A stretch of DNA of 64,000 nucleotides. Origin: Galdieria yellowstonensis (lineage: Eukaryota > Rhodophyta > Bangiophyceae > Galdieriales > Galdieriaceae). The position numbers and the translations under genes were made by a program. Of this stretch, positions 24,882-35,062 are shown piece by piece. How positions within the stretch are numbered: the stretch's first letter is position 1; every line of letters starts with the position of its first letter. The notes under the pieces are model-generated. The model had not been told where the DNA came from. It searched no databases and was given only the letters and a program-made list of their open reading frames with translations. The stretch covers positions 277,493 through 341,492 of the forward strand of contig JANCYU010000022.1 of NCBI GenBank assembly GCA_026122205.1, written 5' to 3'.

Positions 24882-27780
24882 ATGGAAAGACCGGACAAGG
24901 TATAGTCGTTTTCTACCACATTTATGTATCGTACTTCTAGAATTTTTAGAATAGTTTCTTGAAAGGGGTAGTTTCAAGAACTCATTGGAACACTCTTTTA
25001 CAAAAGACGCCACCAGAATTGGGGTCAAAGGCAAAAGCCCAAGAAGATGACCTACCGACTGAAGAAACTGGTCAAGGTTGGGTTTCGCTTCAGTACGTCT
25101 TGGAGGCAGCTTCCATCTCGGGGGGAGCAAGGTAAGGTTGAATTCTTTGTGTACTTTTCGAAGTAACCTTGCACAAGAGCACTGTCCTCCCGTTTGAGTT
25201 CTCTCTCGATAGAACTGGAAACTTCAGTTGTGAATCCTGTTCTTAGCACGCGGTTGAGTGAGGATTTGAAACCATTCATTTCGAAACTTTTGGAACAAGA
25301 ACGCGAGTTGAAGTTGTCTAAAAGGAATTTGGTCGAATTGAGAGAAGCAGTCGAAGTTCTTCTGTAAGCTTGGAAACTTGAAAATTTTGTGCATCCCATG
25401 ATTTTCCTTGAATAGAAATACGGTCAAGGTTGATTTTCAAAACGAGCTCTTGGAAACTTGTTACCATACCCGTGTGAGAAGTCTTCTAAACTCAGTTCTT
25501 TTTCTGCTCCGAGTCCCAGAGGAGGTTGCAGCCCTTTGTAATACGAAAACCGACAACTACTCAAATTTTCTTAAAATTTCCGAACTAATTCATTCAGCTA
25601 TGAAGATACTTTCTCAAACGGAATTTATATCTTGTGACGGATTGGATCAGATTCGCGGTGAAATTTTAAAGCTCAAAGAAAAAATTGGTAGTCAGATTAG
25701 TGATATTCTTCATGTACAGTTATTTTTAGGCGCTACAGACTTATCGTTTCTTCTAGTGGAGTTCAACTTAAGTGAAGATTCTTTGTTGAAGGAAAGGTTG
25801 ACAAATCTCTTGAGTGCTCTTTTGAAACTCGAATGCTCTGCGCAGAGTGGTAAATATTTGAGTGTTCATTTTCGACAACGATTGGTGGCTTTGATGGAGC
25901 GTTGTATTGCAGAGGCACGGGAATTGTATCTAAGACGAAGTCCGGTTGCAAGAGTAAAGGACGAACCACGTGGTTATGACCTATTGAGTAGGAGTGGACT
26001 AGTCTCAGGCTTTCCCGTGTTATGGAGAGGTTTAAATGAGGAAGATTCAAGGCGACTTCTTCTATTCATAAAAGTTCTCACATCAGCCTTTCTTGAAGTG
26101 CTTTACAGATTTCGACTGGTAAAAGACCTGTTTGTTAAGTTTGAAGAAGAGGACAGTTATCCGGCGCTTAGCTCTTTATGGTTTACAATGCAACAAATGG
26201 TCGTAGTTGAGTTGGGATATTTATTAGAAACTGAATACCCGAACATGGAACGAAATGATTCTGCAGTTTCTTCACGAAGTTCCTTTGATGGTGTTCCTTT
26301 GCGTTCCAAAGGTAATCAAAATGCAAATTGGGATCATTCAGAGAGCATATTCAACCTCATTTAGGTTTGCGTGAGCGCTTCGACGAAAAAGTTGCCAAAT
26401 CACGACTAAAGTCGAACACACTGCATGATTCGTATAAGAGGGAATCCATGGACGATAGTTTCTTGGAAGCCAGTTTAGAGCCCGTTCATTCAAGTGGTCG
26501 AACTGCAGAGGGACAACTAACATCGTTGGCGAATCAAACTTGCTATTGGCTTGGTCTTCAACCGAGTGTTCTATGGAGTCCTGGTAAGCTTCGTACTAAA
26601 TTGAGTTACTCTAAAATTTATATTTGTTGTAGTAATATACGACGCTATAGTCGCATTTTACGAGAAAGCGGAGGCACTTGTTTTGAAAGAGAAGCAACCC
26701 GTAAGCAACGATGTTAATTCTCGGCGTAAAAGAGCAACTAGCGAAAACAGTAATGACCATGTCTTATTTGTTTTCTTGGAAGGTATCTGTGATCATTATG
26801 CCTGTACAATTTGTGTTACTTTTAATAGGATTTCTCAAGAACCAATTCTGTAAAGTGGCCGCAGAAAGAATCGACCATGAGATCCGGCGTCTTTGTAGCG
26901 AATCAGATTCGTTTACCACAGTTGAGCCATCCTCCGAAGTAGCTGAAGGTAGTTCGTTTGACCAGTCACTCCCTCCTGCCTTTTCAATGAAGAATCTTTA
27001 TCGCCGCAAGTTGCTAGATACTTACAGAATAGGCAGTTGTCGTATCTTTAAATGTTGCCTGGAGGCTTATCATATTATTGAAGAAGCACATTCGTTAGAA
27101 GTCTTTTTGAAAGAAAGTTCCAAGAAGACCGGTGCATTTAATCTTCTAATGGCTCCTTTGTGCTCACGCTTTGGGGATACCTTTCTTCGTATTATAAAAG
27201 CTTTGCTTGCACCATTTTGGAGTGAACAAGTATTAGAGTGGGTAATGCAGTATTATCAAGACAAGTCAGACATTACAAGCCTAGCAAATACTGTGTCTTT
27301 GATACGAGGCGAACTTAATGTAGACACTTTGAATATGATTAGTGTTATGTATAATAGCACTTGTTTTCTTTTAGAGCCTTTATATTTGAGGAGTGCTCAG
27401 AATTCAACGGCAGACTCGGAAGAGGCAAATTCTTGGATGGAACTGAGAAAAATCAACCAAATCTGTATAAAAATTTTCGAGTAAGTATTGCAAAATTTTC
27501 CTTGTTTATCTGAGTTTTCGTTAGACTGGAATGTATGAATCTTATCGAGAGTTGTTTAAGAAGTTGTGAGTCTGAATCACGCAGGGTTTCGTGTTGTACT
27601 GCCAAATTTTTGGAACAGAGATTTCCTCATTTTTTCAACATTGCGAAACAATGCAGAGGGCTCTTTTTGCTAAATAACTTTTCAAACCTTATTCATGAAT
27701 ATGCAGTTACTTTCCTTCTGAAAGACTATAAGTACATTGAAAGCCAAAATGACGAGAAAAACGCGGCAACGGTTGCATAG
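24882..27780 (+). CDS. Exocyst subunit SEC8/EXOC4-like protein
   Basis: Eight exons: 24882-24899, 24950-25131, 25178-25363, 25416-26311, 26365-26583, 26633-26782, 26829-27480 and 27525-27780. The introns are 44-53 nt. The spliced length is exactly 853 codons including stop, which supports the model. The first 180 residues are coiled-coil-like (ISKLLEQERELKLSKRNLVE). The strongest family signal is LDQIRGEILKLKEKIGSQIS followed by DILHVQLFL near residue 205. It resembles the SEC8 segment in which a conserved DVRSEL-KLR block precedes LHAHLY. The remainder is helical, as in exocyst and other CATCHR tethers. SEC8 tethers secretory vesicles to the plasma membrane. Another CATCHR subunit (COG or GARP) is the main alternative. 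Convergent with the AMP-binding-like gene, 123 bp away. Confidence 0.6.
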
Positions 27781-27903
27781 TATCAAGTTGACACTTGCCT
27801 AACAAGCTGGAAGTGACTCCATTTTCAGGAATAAATTTTATTCGCAATATTCATATTACTTTTTATCTCGAAATTATCTTTCGCTGCCAGATCGAACAAG
27901 TCA

Positions 27904-28956
27904 TTACTGCTTCGCACTTTGGGCGTTTTCTGCCTTTGCTGCTATCTCAATCGCTGGCTGATTATAATGCAACGATGGAATGATAGCTAATGTCTGTTGC
28001 TGAAAACTCGCGATAATATATGCCAAATAAGTCAATGTAGCTTTCGAATTTGGAGCGATAACAACACGACCTTGTTTGGTATTGTGATTGGAGCTGTACT
28101 GTATGGCATGGAGACACTTTTCTACTGCTTCAGAGATGTCTCGTTCTCTATATTCTTTAACGTCTTCTGTAGAGCAGAAAAGAGCACTATCCTCAAGCGG
28201 CAACCTTTTATCTACTCCATTAAGAGAAATGGAATCACCATTATATACCAGTAGATTCCTATATTGTATAAGACCGGGAAGATTGGCTTGTCCCGAATGA
28301 AATACATAACGCAAACCTGGAAATCGTGTTGAGGAAAACGGACGTCCAGTATTTCTGGTAAAACCTTCCAGTCCCTTTCCAAAGTCAAGCAACTCCGGAA
28401 ATAGTTGTGTCCATATGTCTGCACCCACATAAGTGTCTTGACCTTCTTTGTTACTAGTTGACTTGTAACCATGCCACATAATAAACCCACGTGGTTTGTA
28501 GCGCTCCAAGGCACTGCAAATGACCGACGGATCTACCCGGTTGGAGTTCCTTTCAAAGTCCATAGATATAAACGTCGTACGTGATTGTAGCGAACCAAGA
28601 AAAGTAAACACAAACTCTGGGCTTCCAAGTGGAAGACAGCAAGCGATCCTCTTTCCTGGACCAAAGCCAAGTTCTAACAAACCTTGCGCAACAGCGTTCA
28701 CATGTTTCTATGTAGACAAGTAACTTGTATGCACGTTGTGCAATAACTTAGGTCTTACCTTTACTTCTGCAAACGTAAAAAAAATAGCTTCTTCTTTGGT
28801 TGTTTCTAGAAACTTTATGGCATTTTTATGAGGTCGCTCTTTGGAGTTCTTTTCGATTAGTTGTCCAACAGAGTTTGAGAATCTTCGATTTGTATTTCCC
28901 TTGTTCAAAATATATACTATACTATTTCGGTTCCGGCAGAACGAAGAAGCGAGCAT
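27904..28956 (-). CDS. Truncated AMP-binding (acyl-CoA synthetase-like) protein lacking the catalytic motifs
   Basis: Two exons, 28956-28759 and 28707-27904, with a 51-nt GTAAG...TAG intron; 333 codons plus stop. The start is the first ATG in frame, and the N-terminus MLASSFCRNRNSIVYIL is mitochondrial-targeting-like. Residues 30-130 read as the N-terminal part of ANL enzymes (FTFAEVK, then LLELGFGPGKRIACCLPLGS and EFVFTFLGSLQ). Around residue 190 SSTRFPGLRYVFHSGQ resembles the segment before the acyl pocket. The P-loop that binds AMP (a Ser/Thr/Gly-rich TSGTTGxPK-type motif) and the whole C-terminal half are missing; typical family members are 500-700 residues. The frame is clean, so it may be a non-catalytic paralogue and not debris. 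Head to head with the aldose epimerase gene. Confidence 0.6.
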
Positions 28957-29123
28957 GGAAATCACCGCCAAAAAGTCACGCAATACTCAACGCTGAATTA
29001 TTCCCTGCAATTGGCAAATGGAAGGAGCACCAAAGCTAAATAAGCGTTTCTGAAAACGGAATTATGCCAATTCTGTGTGTTGTGGATAGTAGGAGCAAAA
29101 AAAGGGACGGAAAACTTGTATGA

Positions 29124-29193
<70 letters not shown>

Positions 29194-29371
29194 TATTGTT
29201 GTTGCATGTTGTGTATGCTGAAATACAAGAACAACAGATGGATAAATCTGCCTATTAGATGCATCAAAGTTTTTGTCTCTTACCACTTTTCAAGATCAAG
29301 CTGATCGTTTTTCCATTTCACGAGAGACGAGTCTCGTAGACATAACATCTGTTGGCGAATTACTGTGAGGA
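28957..29371. other. Divergent promoter region with a microsatellite
   Basis: This 415-bp stretch separates the start of the AMP-binding-like gene from the start of aldose 1-epimerase and must hold both promoters. Its only clear feature is the AT/AG microsatellite. ORFs crossing the repeat encode Tyr-Ile and Glu-Arg runs and are artefacts. Confidence 0.5.
29123..29193. repeat. Compound (AT)n(AG)n microsatellite
   Basis: An alternating AT tract (29123-29169, with one AC interruption near 29142) runs straight into about 12 AG repeats ending at 29193. It lies in the divergent promoter between two genes. The AG half is a purine/pyrimidine-asymmetric run that can form unusual DNA structure. Confidence 0.95.
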
Positions 29372-30487
29372 ATGACTTCGCTGTCCGCTGCCAGGCCTTC
29401 AAACCAACAAAAGAACGCAACATTTGCAAAGAAAATAACAGTAGACAAGACAAAGGACGGTAAAAGCACCGATCTTGTTGAACTCTCTCTTGACTGTGGT
29501 TCCAAAGCTTGTTTTTTAACTTACGGGGCCAGAATTGGGTCCCTTTGTGGAGCCGACTCGCAAAACGTGGTTTTATCGTTGGATACTTTACCAGCTTATG
29601 AAAGTGATAAGTCATATCAAGGAGCCTCTATTGGTAGAGTTTGCAATCGTATCAAAGACGGACAACTAACCATTGGTAACAACACTTACCAGTTGTCACA
29701 GAATGAAGGTACTACTTGTACGCATGGAGGACTAGTAGGCTTCGATAAACACGTGTGGCAGATTGAAAGTTTAGGTCACGAAAACAGCAAGGCTCACGTG
29801 GTATTCAGCACTTTTAGTCCGGACGGAGATCAGGGTTTCCCTGGTGACATCAAGGCAACGGTCAAATATGAACTGGAGTGGAAAGCAGACAATGCGTGTA
29901 CCATTCTACACATCACATATGAAGCTGAATCGCTTGCCGATGTCCCGACTGTAGTCAACTTGACAAACCACGTTTACTGGAATTTGAGTGGAAAACAAGA
30001 TCAAGGAGAAGATATTTGGTCGCATTCGCTTTGTTTAGGAACAAAGGAATACCTAGAGACAGACACAAAACTATTACCTACAGGCAGAATTCTGCAAGCC
30101 GAGTCTAAATCGTATTTGGACTTTACCGAAGAAAGGCTCCTAAAGGGACCTCCTAAAGAAGAGTCTGGAATAAGAAATGGCTATGATCACTTTTTTGTGT
30201 TCGATAAGACTGGACCGAAATCGTCATTAGAATGGATGAGTACAGTTCGTCATGCGGAGTCTAAAAGAACTTTGAAACTCTATAGCGATCAACCTGGTGT
30301 ACAATTTTATACCGGCACGTTTCTTCAAGCCTCAACTATGTTTCCCTATCATCAGTACCAAGGGTTCTGTTTAGAACCAAGTGGCTTTATCGATGCAGTT
30401 CATCATCCAAACTTTCCAAGTATTCTGCTCCGTCCAAAGGAGACTAGGACTCAGAAAATGCAGTTCCATCTTGCTTGTAGTTCTTGA
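29372..30487 (+). CDS. GALM: Aldose 1-epimerase (galactose mutarotase)
   Basis: Single exon, 371 codons plus stop, near the usual 340-380. It interconverts the alpha and beta anomers of aldoses. Family motifs: GASIGRVCNRIKDGQ (substrate-binding Asn-Arg, about residue 87), GTTCTHGG (about 111), LTNHVYWNLSG with the catalytic His (about 195), NGYDHFFVFD (about 270), and GFCLEPSGFID with the catalytic Glu (about 330). An N-terminal extension of about 25 Ser/Lys-rich residues precedes the domain. Its last 44 bases overlap, on the opposite strand, the end of the START-domain gene. Together with the nearby sugar porters it fits growth on external sugars. Confidence 0.95.
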   Translation: MTSLSAARPSNQQKNATFAKKITVDKTKDGKSTDLVELSLDCGSKACFLTYGARIGSLCGADSQNVVLSLDTLPAYESDKSYQGASIGRVCNRIKDGQLTIGNNTYQLSQNEGTTCTHGGLVGFDKHVWQIESLGHENSKAHVVFSTFSPDGDQGFPGDIKATVKYELEWKADNACTILHITYEAESLADVPTVVNLTNHVYWNLSGKQDQGEDIWSHSLCLGTKEYLETDTKLLPTGRILQAESKSYLDFTEERLLKGPPKEESGIRNGYDHFFVFDKTGPKSSLEWMSTVRHAESKRTLKLYSDQPGVQFYTGTFLQASTMFPYHQYQGFCLEPSGFIDAVHHPNFPSILLRPKETRTQKMQFHLACSS

Positions 30488-31506
30488 TGAATTGTGAGCC
30501 TTTCAGCGAGTCCTTTAAAATGGATTCCGGAGTACAGTCAAGCATGCCTTTTTGTTCTTTCCAATATTGGGCGACTCTTTGTGCTACCCAAACATAAAAA
30601 GGATCAGTTGCAACTCTTTTCACATGAGTAAGTGTCGCAAACTGCTCAGCTTTCTTTCGAAAAACATGAATTCCATAAATACATACTTGCTTCGTCACCC
30701 AATGAAACAACCATTTTGGGATATAAGATAGTTGAGGATCAGCGAACACAGCAGTTCTAAACAAGGTTTTTCGTCGCTCAAGAGGAATGAACTGAATGCC
30801 TCCAATCTTCACATCTAATCGTACAGTATCTTTTGAATCCAAAGGAACAGGGTCAAAATTGTAGTCTTCAAAATCTTGCGCTGTTGCCGAACGAAAACAA
30901 ACAACTACACTGTGGTCCTCATCGAGTCCATCCACTGCATAGCCATACAATATTGCTTCTCGTGTCGTAAAAGGCCACGGAGTAACAAAACGTGCTCTTA
31001 AGATTTTCTTGCATCTGGACAACTTTGCAATTTCCTTGCTACTTCCTACGTACCAAAATAAATCTTGAAGCAAGTCTACTTCGTTGATTAACGCTGCCGT
31101 ATTCAAGAAAGGAGCATCAATTTCCGTTTCTATTTTGAAACCATGGACGTCAGGACCTTGTTTGGAGTTGTAATAAACCTTGCAGCGATCGCTTTGTTTA
31201 CTTAAGCACTCCCATTCCTGTTCATTCAGCAATAGCGACAGAAAATTTTCACATTCTTCACTTTCTTTCTGTATACGAAGAATACTTTTCCTTAAAGTGC
31301 TGTTAGCCGTCACTATACTATCGTTTACATTTTCTTCTTCCAAAGGTATATGTCTCAAGTAGCGAACAATTCTAGCTGCCTATATAACTCTTTTTAAAAA
31401 GGATAACTACTTTTTAGCAATAAAATACCTGGAAAAGTTTGTCTTCTTCGTACAACTCTTTTGCCAGCTTCCACTGCTCCTCCTCCGGATTCACCACTGT
31501 TTCCAT
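30444..31506 (-). CDS. START-domain lipid-transfer protein
   Basis: Two exons, 31506-31429 and 31379-30444, split by a 49-nt intron; 337 codons plus stop. The N-terminus (EEEQWKLAKELYEEDKLFQA) is acidic and helical. The START fold spans about residues 90-300: KVYYNSKQGPDVHGFKIETE, then VGSSKEIAKLSRCKKILR, the characteristic TPWPFTTREAILYGYAVDG, and the hydrophobic C-terminal helix IPKWLFHWVTKQV. START domains carry a single lipid or sterol in a closed pocket. No membrane anchor or catalytic domain is fused. The ligand is unknown. The coding end overlaps the aldose epimerase coding end by 44 bp. Confidence 0.85.
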
Positions 31507-33715
31507 AATTTCTCGAAAAGCAAATGACTACATACTCTGTCGCTCTAGTGCTATTTATGTTTCCATTTAGAGCTTAGTTCTTGCTCTACATTGACTAGAA
31601 AACTACAATTTATTCTCACTCGCGTTGAAACTTGAGTGTGTAACGTGACAAATCCGAAGAAACTACTCAGAGAACAGTAGTGCGACCAAGTTGCGCCGAT
31701 GGTTGCCGTGCAAGTTGTGCTGCCTTGTATGCAGAAGACTCCCAGAATTTTTCAAAGGTAAAAGTTCACTATGCTTATGCTGCGACGTCAGAGGTTCTGA
31801 CTTGTGTCATCGTCCATCCAAAGTTGGGTTTCGTAGTGTGATATGAGCGTTCACCGCCATTAAAACACCCCACTTGGAGTATTTCTTCAACGCTCCCTAA
31901 AGAGATGCAGGAGGACGGCCTTAGCGCCAGCAATCCCGGACAGGGCTCGACCAGGTAAATTGCGAATTCCAGACTCAAGAGGTAGCCATGTTTTCTGGAT
32001 TGGAGCACACAGCCCTTACTCTTCACGATGGATATACAAGAGAATCTTTCCTCATACACATAGAAACTTTGCCAAGTGCTCGTGACAACAAATGCATTCC
32101 AATACGAATTCCAGGCTCTATTCATATTATTTTGGTGCAGGATAGATAACTAGAACCTGTCCTCGTTTGCAATGAAATCTTCACTTTATTACGTAACTAC
32201 GTATTTGATTGATTCGTACATCGGCATTCCATGTCTCGTGCACTCAATACTATTATTGGCGCACAAAACATGCCGATGATCCTTTCCATACAATCCCGAA
32301 AGCTTCAAATGTTCATTTTGTACCTAATAAGAGAGCTGCTTTCAATGGAGAAAAGATTGCACACGCGCCTTTTAGGGCATGACATTGAATGACTGCTGCA
32401 ACTACTTCTCTAGCTTTCCATTTTCAGTAAGCTCGAGATTCCTCCACAACTATAGATAGTATCCTTTGACAAGATATGCATGATATCTATTCCTCCCTTA
32501 GCTATCCTTTTCCTGATGATGAACAATCAAAGGTTGCTTCCAACCAACCCAAATACTCCATGAGAGAAATTCTCAAATGTTTTTTGGAAAATGGAATTTG
32601 CTGATTGCGTCGGCCTTTTATAGACGTGATCTTTTTTTTGGGCGCCAAATCCGCCAGTTAGAACTCCAGATATAGAAAAAATGCACATTTTGATGCCTGA
32701 TCGAGACTTAAAATACGCATCTTCTCATCTTTGAAATGAAGCATTTTGAATTATTTTATTTTGGTAGAAAATCAGAAGAAAGGAAGTGATTCGACAACAG
32801 CAGTGATGTCGCACGTATCTATCAACTAGAGGTGAAGAATACTGCAAACCTTTCTGGAACGCATTGACAAAGTAGGTATCCAATTACCTACAACAAGGGA
32901 TAAGGGTGCGAGTCAACTCATCGTCCTCTGTGAGAAAGTTTTTCCGTCAAGGAATTTAATTTGCAGGTGAATTCCTCGCTATCATCACCATCGTTGTCGC
33001 CAAGCATCGCGGACATTATACAGTAGCATGAAAATTGCAGAAAAATGAAGCTCTCTATCTTCGCTAATTTACAACCCCAACGGACAAGGGAGCAAGGCTT
33101 GACAAAGAGGTGCAAAAATAAAACGGGCTAAAAACTTTTTCGAAATACTTTTTGGCCATCTTTTCCAATTCAAAAAAAATCCGGTACACACAACTCTGCG
33201 GTGAAGTGTTCCATCACTGTCAAACCACTCCTCTTGTACTTTTTTCAGAATTACTACAAAGAAACGCAGAACTCGTCTAAAGACGAACTTTCCAAATTCT
33301 TCTCTATTCATAGAAAAAGAACAATATGAAACTTCATGCTTTCGCTGGAATGTTCAAATCTAGTCAGCGTCCCTACCGAGAAATGGAAATTGCAGGCTTG
33401 AAGGGGAATCTACACTGCGGGTTTGGAATATTACCATTAGCTTCTAGTGGATACAGAACTTGTTCTTACCGGCATTGATACTGTAGCAAGCCACTTTGAC
33501 ATATGCGACGCAATTACTCGGATAACAGCATTAGTGTTTCACGCACTCATCAATATTATTACCATTATTGTTTCTGACGCACCAGTCATTCCGATACTTG
33601 CCACACAAGTTGCGGTGCCACCCCTACATAACGTTTTAAATGTCCATTCCGTTCCTATTAGATCCTTTAAGGAAACGCTCATTTATTGAAATAACCTGAA
33701 ATAACCGTGACAAGT
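31507..33715. other. Gene-poor stretch upstream of the 5S gene with several unresolved short ORFs
   Basis: The first supported gene-free zone of the accessory region. Between about 31620 and 32150 several frames are open on both strands. The best forward one (ATG at 31990, MFSGLEHTALTLHDGYTRES to a stop at 32149) and the 116-codon minus ORF (32125-31775) cannot both be real. On the minus strand, 33311-33069 (MNREEFGKFVFRRVLRFF) and 33016-32918 (MSAMLGDNDGDDSEE) look exon-like but do not join cleanly. An E2F-like sequence, TTTGGGCGCCAAA, occurs at 32637-32649 with no recognised gene beside it. Confidence 0.3.
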
Positions 33716-33835
33716 ACGTACGGCCATACTAGTGGCACATGCGCCTGAACCCATTTCGAATTCAGAAGCTAAGCGCCCTCAGGCTTGGTTAGTACTGAGG
33801 TGAGGGATCACTCGGGAACCCCAAGTGCCGTACGT
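33716..33835 (+). rRNA. 5S ribosomal RNA
   Basis: A complete 5S rRNA of about 120 nt. The 5' end ACGTACGGCC pairs with the 3' end GCCGTACGT (helix I). The conserved eukaryotic segments are all present in order: GGCCATACTAG, GAAGCTAAGCGCCC (box A region), GGTTAGTACTGAGGTGAGGG (intermediate element and box C), and CTCGGGAACCCC. A run of five T residues follows immediately, as expected for an RNA polymerase III terminator. The exact ends may be off by one or two bases. It is a single copy in this window, not part of a visible rDNA unit or tandem array. Confidence 0.93.
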
Positions 33836-34528
33836 TTTTGCTACTTTTCTTTATAGGAAAGAAAAGTATCTGAGAAGAATTCAGGCAAAATTAAAAATTT
33901 TTCAAGTATCTCGCGAGTAACTAGGGATTGCGTATTCTTCAATCAGTCGTCACTGCGAGTCGAGTTCGATCACCAAATCACCACTTGGCACATTCTTAGT
34001 ATCCTCGTCACTGTATTGCATAGAAGAGATTAGCAGTTCACAAAAATCCGATATGTCCAGCCAATTTCTTTCACACGGCAATTCAAATACAACTAGCAAC
34101 CAAAGTTACTATTCTTACTGCCACAACCACAACAACTAGTCCTACTTGCTTGAATATACATTTCTTCTATTAGACAGAACACGACCAATAAGACTCCATT
34201 CCATCAGCAAAAAGACGCGACAAAAATACACTGATAATCCGTTGCTTTTGTAGATAGGAATTTCTATTCTTGCGCATGTCTCATTGTCGCTGGTCAATGA
34301 ATGGTAATAAAAAGCATTTCCATATCTTCTACCTCGATATTCTTAGGACTACTAGTATCCACATCATTGACACCATATCCTTCCATTGAACAACAATACA
34401 AAAAGGTACCTGTAATTCCAATCCTCGACGACACGTCCATTCCAACGTAACGTAAAATCATCGGCCAACCGTGTGATCCTCCATCCTAGCTTGCAAGCAA
34501 CTCTCTGTCCGAATACGCCTTACTTGTT
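33836..34528. other. Intergenic DNA downstream of the 5S gene
   Basis: AT-rich sequence with no ORF, RNA or repeat that I can support. Confidence 0.5.
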
Positions 34529-35062
34529 TCACAGCAGTATGAAGGGTGGATCTCTATTCTCAGCAATTTCCATTCTCATCTTATCATAACTGCGTAAATA
34601 CGAACCAAGTCGACTCATGTCTCCTTGCAACTGTTGAAAGAGACATTCATATCGTTGCGGTATACGAATTGTATTGTCCAATTGTTGAGACAACTGACGA
34701 AAGTTCCTAGCCTCATCGACTTCCAGGAAAGGAACCCCTAGCATTCCTCTTATCCCTTCCAACCAAGTGACTGTCATAACGGTGGATGAAAGGACTGGAA
34801 AACCACATCGCTTATAATATAAACCATATCTATTTCTCCATTCTCCTGCTACTGTTATTTGCAATGAAAATCTGCCTGCATTGTACATCCAACATGAGCA
34901 ACATTTGTTTTGTTTTTCTCCAAGTGACCCAGCGACAACGATAATAGCAGCGAGAGCAACTTTTTGTTTGTATTTCTTCTTCGCGTATCCTGAAATATTG
35001 ATATGCTGCAGTTTTCGATAAAAGTTGTATCCTCTGTCATCTTCTCCAACAATTGGATAGAG
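34529..35062 (-). CDS. Probable last exon(s) of an unrecognised multi-exon gene
   Basis: One minus-strand frame is open for 178 codons from 35062 to a stop at 34529. It has clear protein character: YPIVGEDDRGYNFYRKLQHI, a hydrophobic stretch VALAAIIVVAGSLG, AGEWRNRYGLYYKRCGFPVL, and a helical tail rich in Arg and Gln (LQGDMSRLGSYLRSYDKMR). Further upstream on the same strand, 35240-35800 carries other exon-like pieces (PNWLCLYILCMDVGGPVAFF and CLPIGTTQGGIEWIFMKD) with candidate 40-46-nt introns, for example a GTGAGT donor near 35140. I could not join them in one consistent frame, so the 5' part is undefined. The tail is faintly reminiscent of glycosyltransferases, but no motif proves this. 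Confidence 0.4.
   Translation of the reverse strand, partial: LYPIVGEDDRGYNFYRKLQHINISGYAKKKYKQKVALAAIIVVAGSLGEKQNKCCSCWMYNAGRFSLQITVAGEWRNRYGLYYKRCGFPVLSSTVMTVTWLEGIRGMLGVPFLEVDEARNFRQLSQQLDNTIRIPQRYECLFQQLQGDMSRLGSYLRSYDKMRMEIAENRDPPFILL

Noticed and set aside
24705..25399. Minus-strand ORFs of 115 and 141 codons opposite the SEC8-like 5' exons
   Set aside because: Partly protein-like, but the forward model joins eight exons in frame from an ATG, and the antisense frames do not join each other. Kept only as a caution.
26699..26760. Possible intron donor GTAAGC inside exon 6 of the SEC8-like gene
   Set aside because: Reading through keeps the frame and continues into the next exon; using this donor would break it.
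29062..29304. ORFs of 74-89 codons on both strands over the AT/AG tract
   Set aside because: They consist of Tyr-Ile, Ser-Leu or Glu-Arg runs created by the microsatellite.
31775..32125. 116-codon minus-strand ORF starting with ATG
   Set aside because: Three forward frames are open over the same DNA, one with more protein-like content, so openness here seems due to base composition.
33447..33689. 80-codon forward ORF just before the 5S gene
   Set aside because: Repetitive Ile/Thr/Val composition, no ATG context or homologue recognised, and adjacent to a Pol III gene.
33950..34030. tRNA-like T-arm sequence (GAGTTCGATCACC)
   Set aside because: No matching acceptor, D-arm or anticodon stem could be drawn around it.
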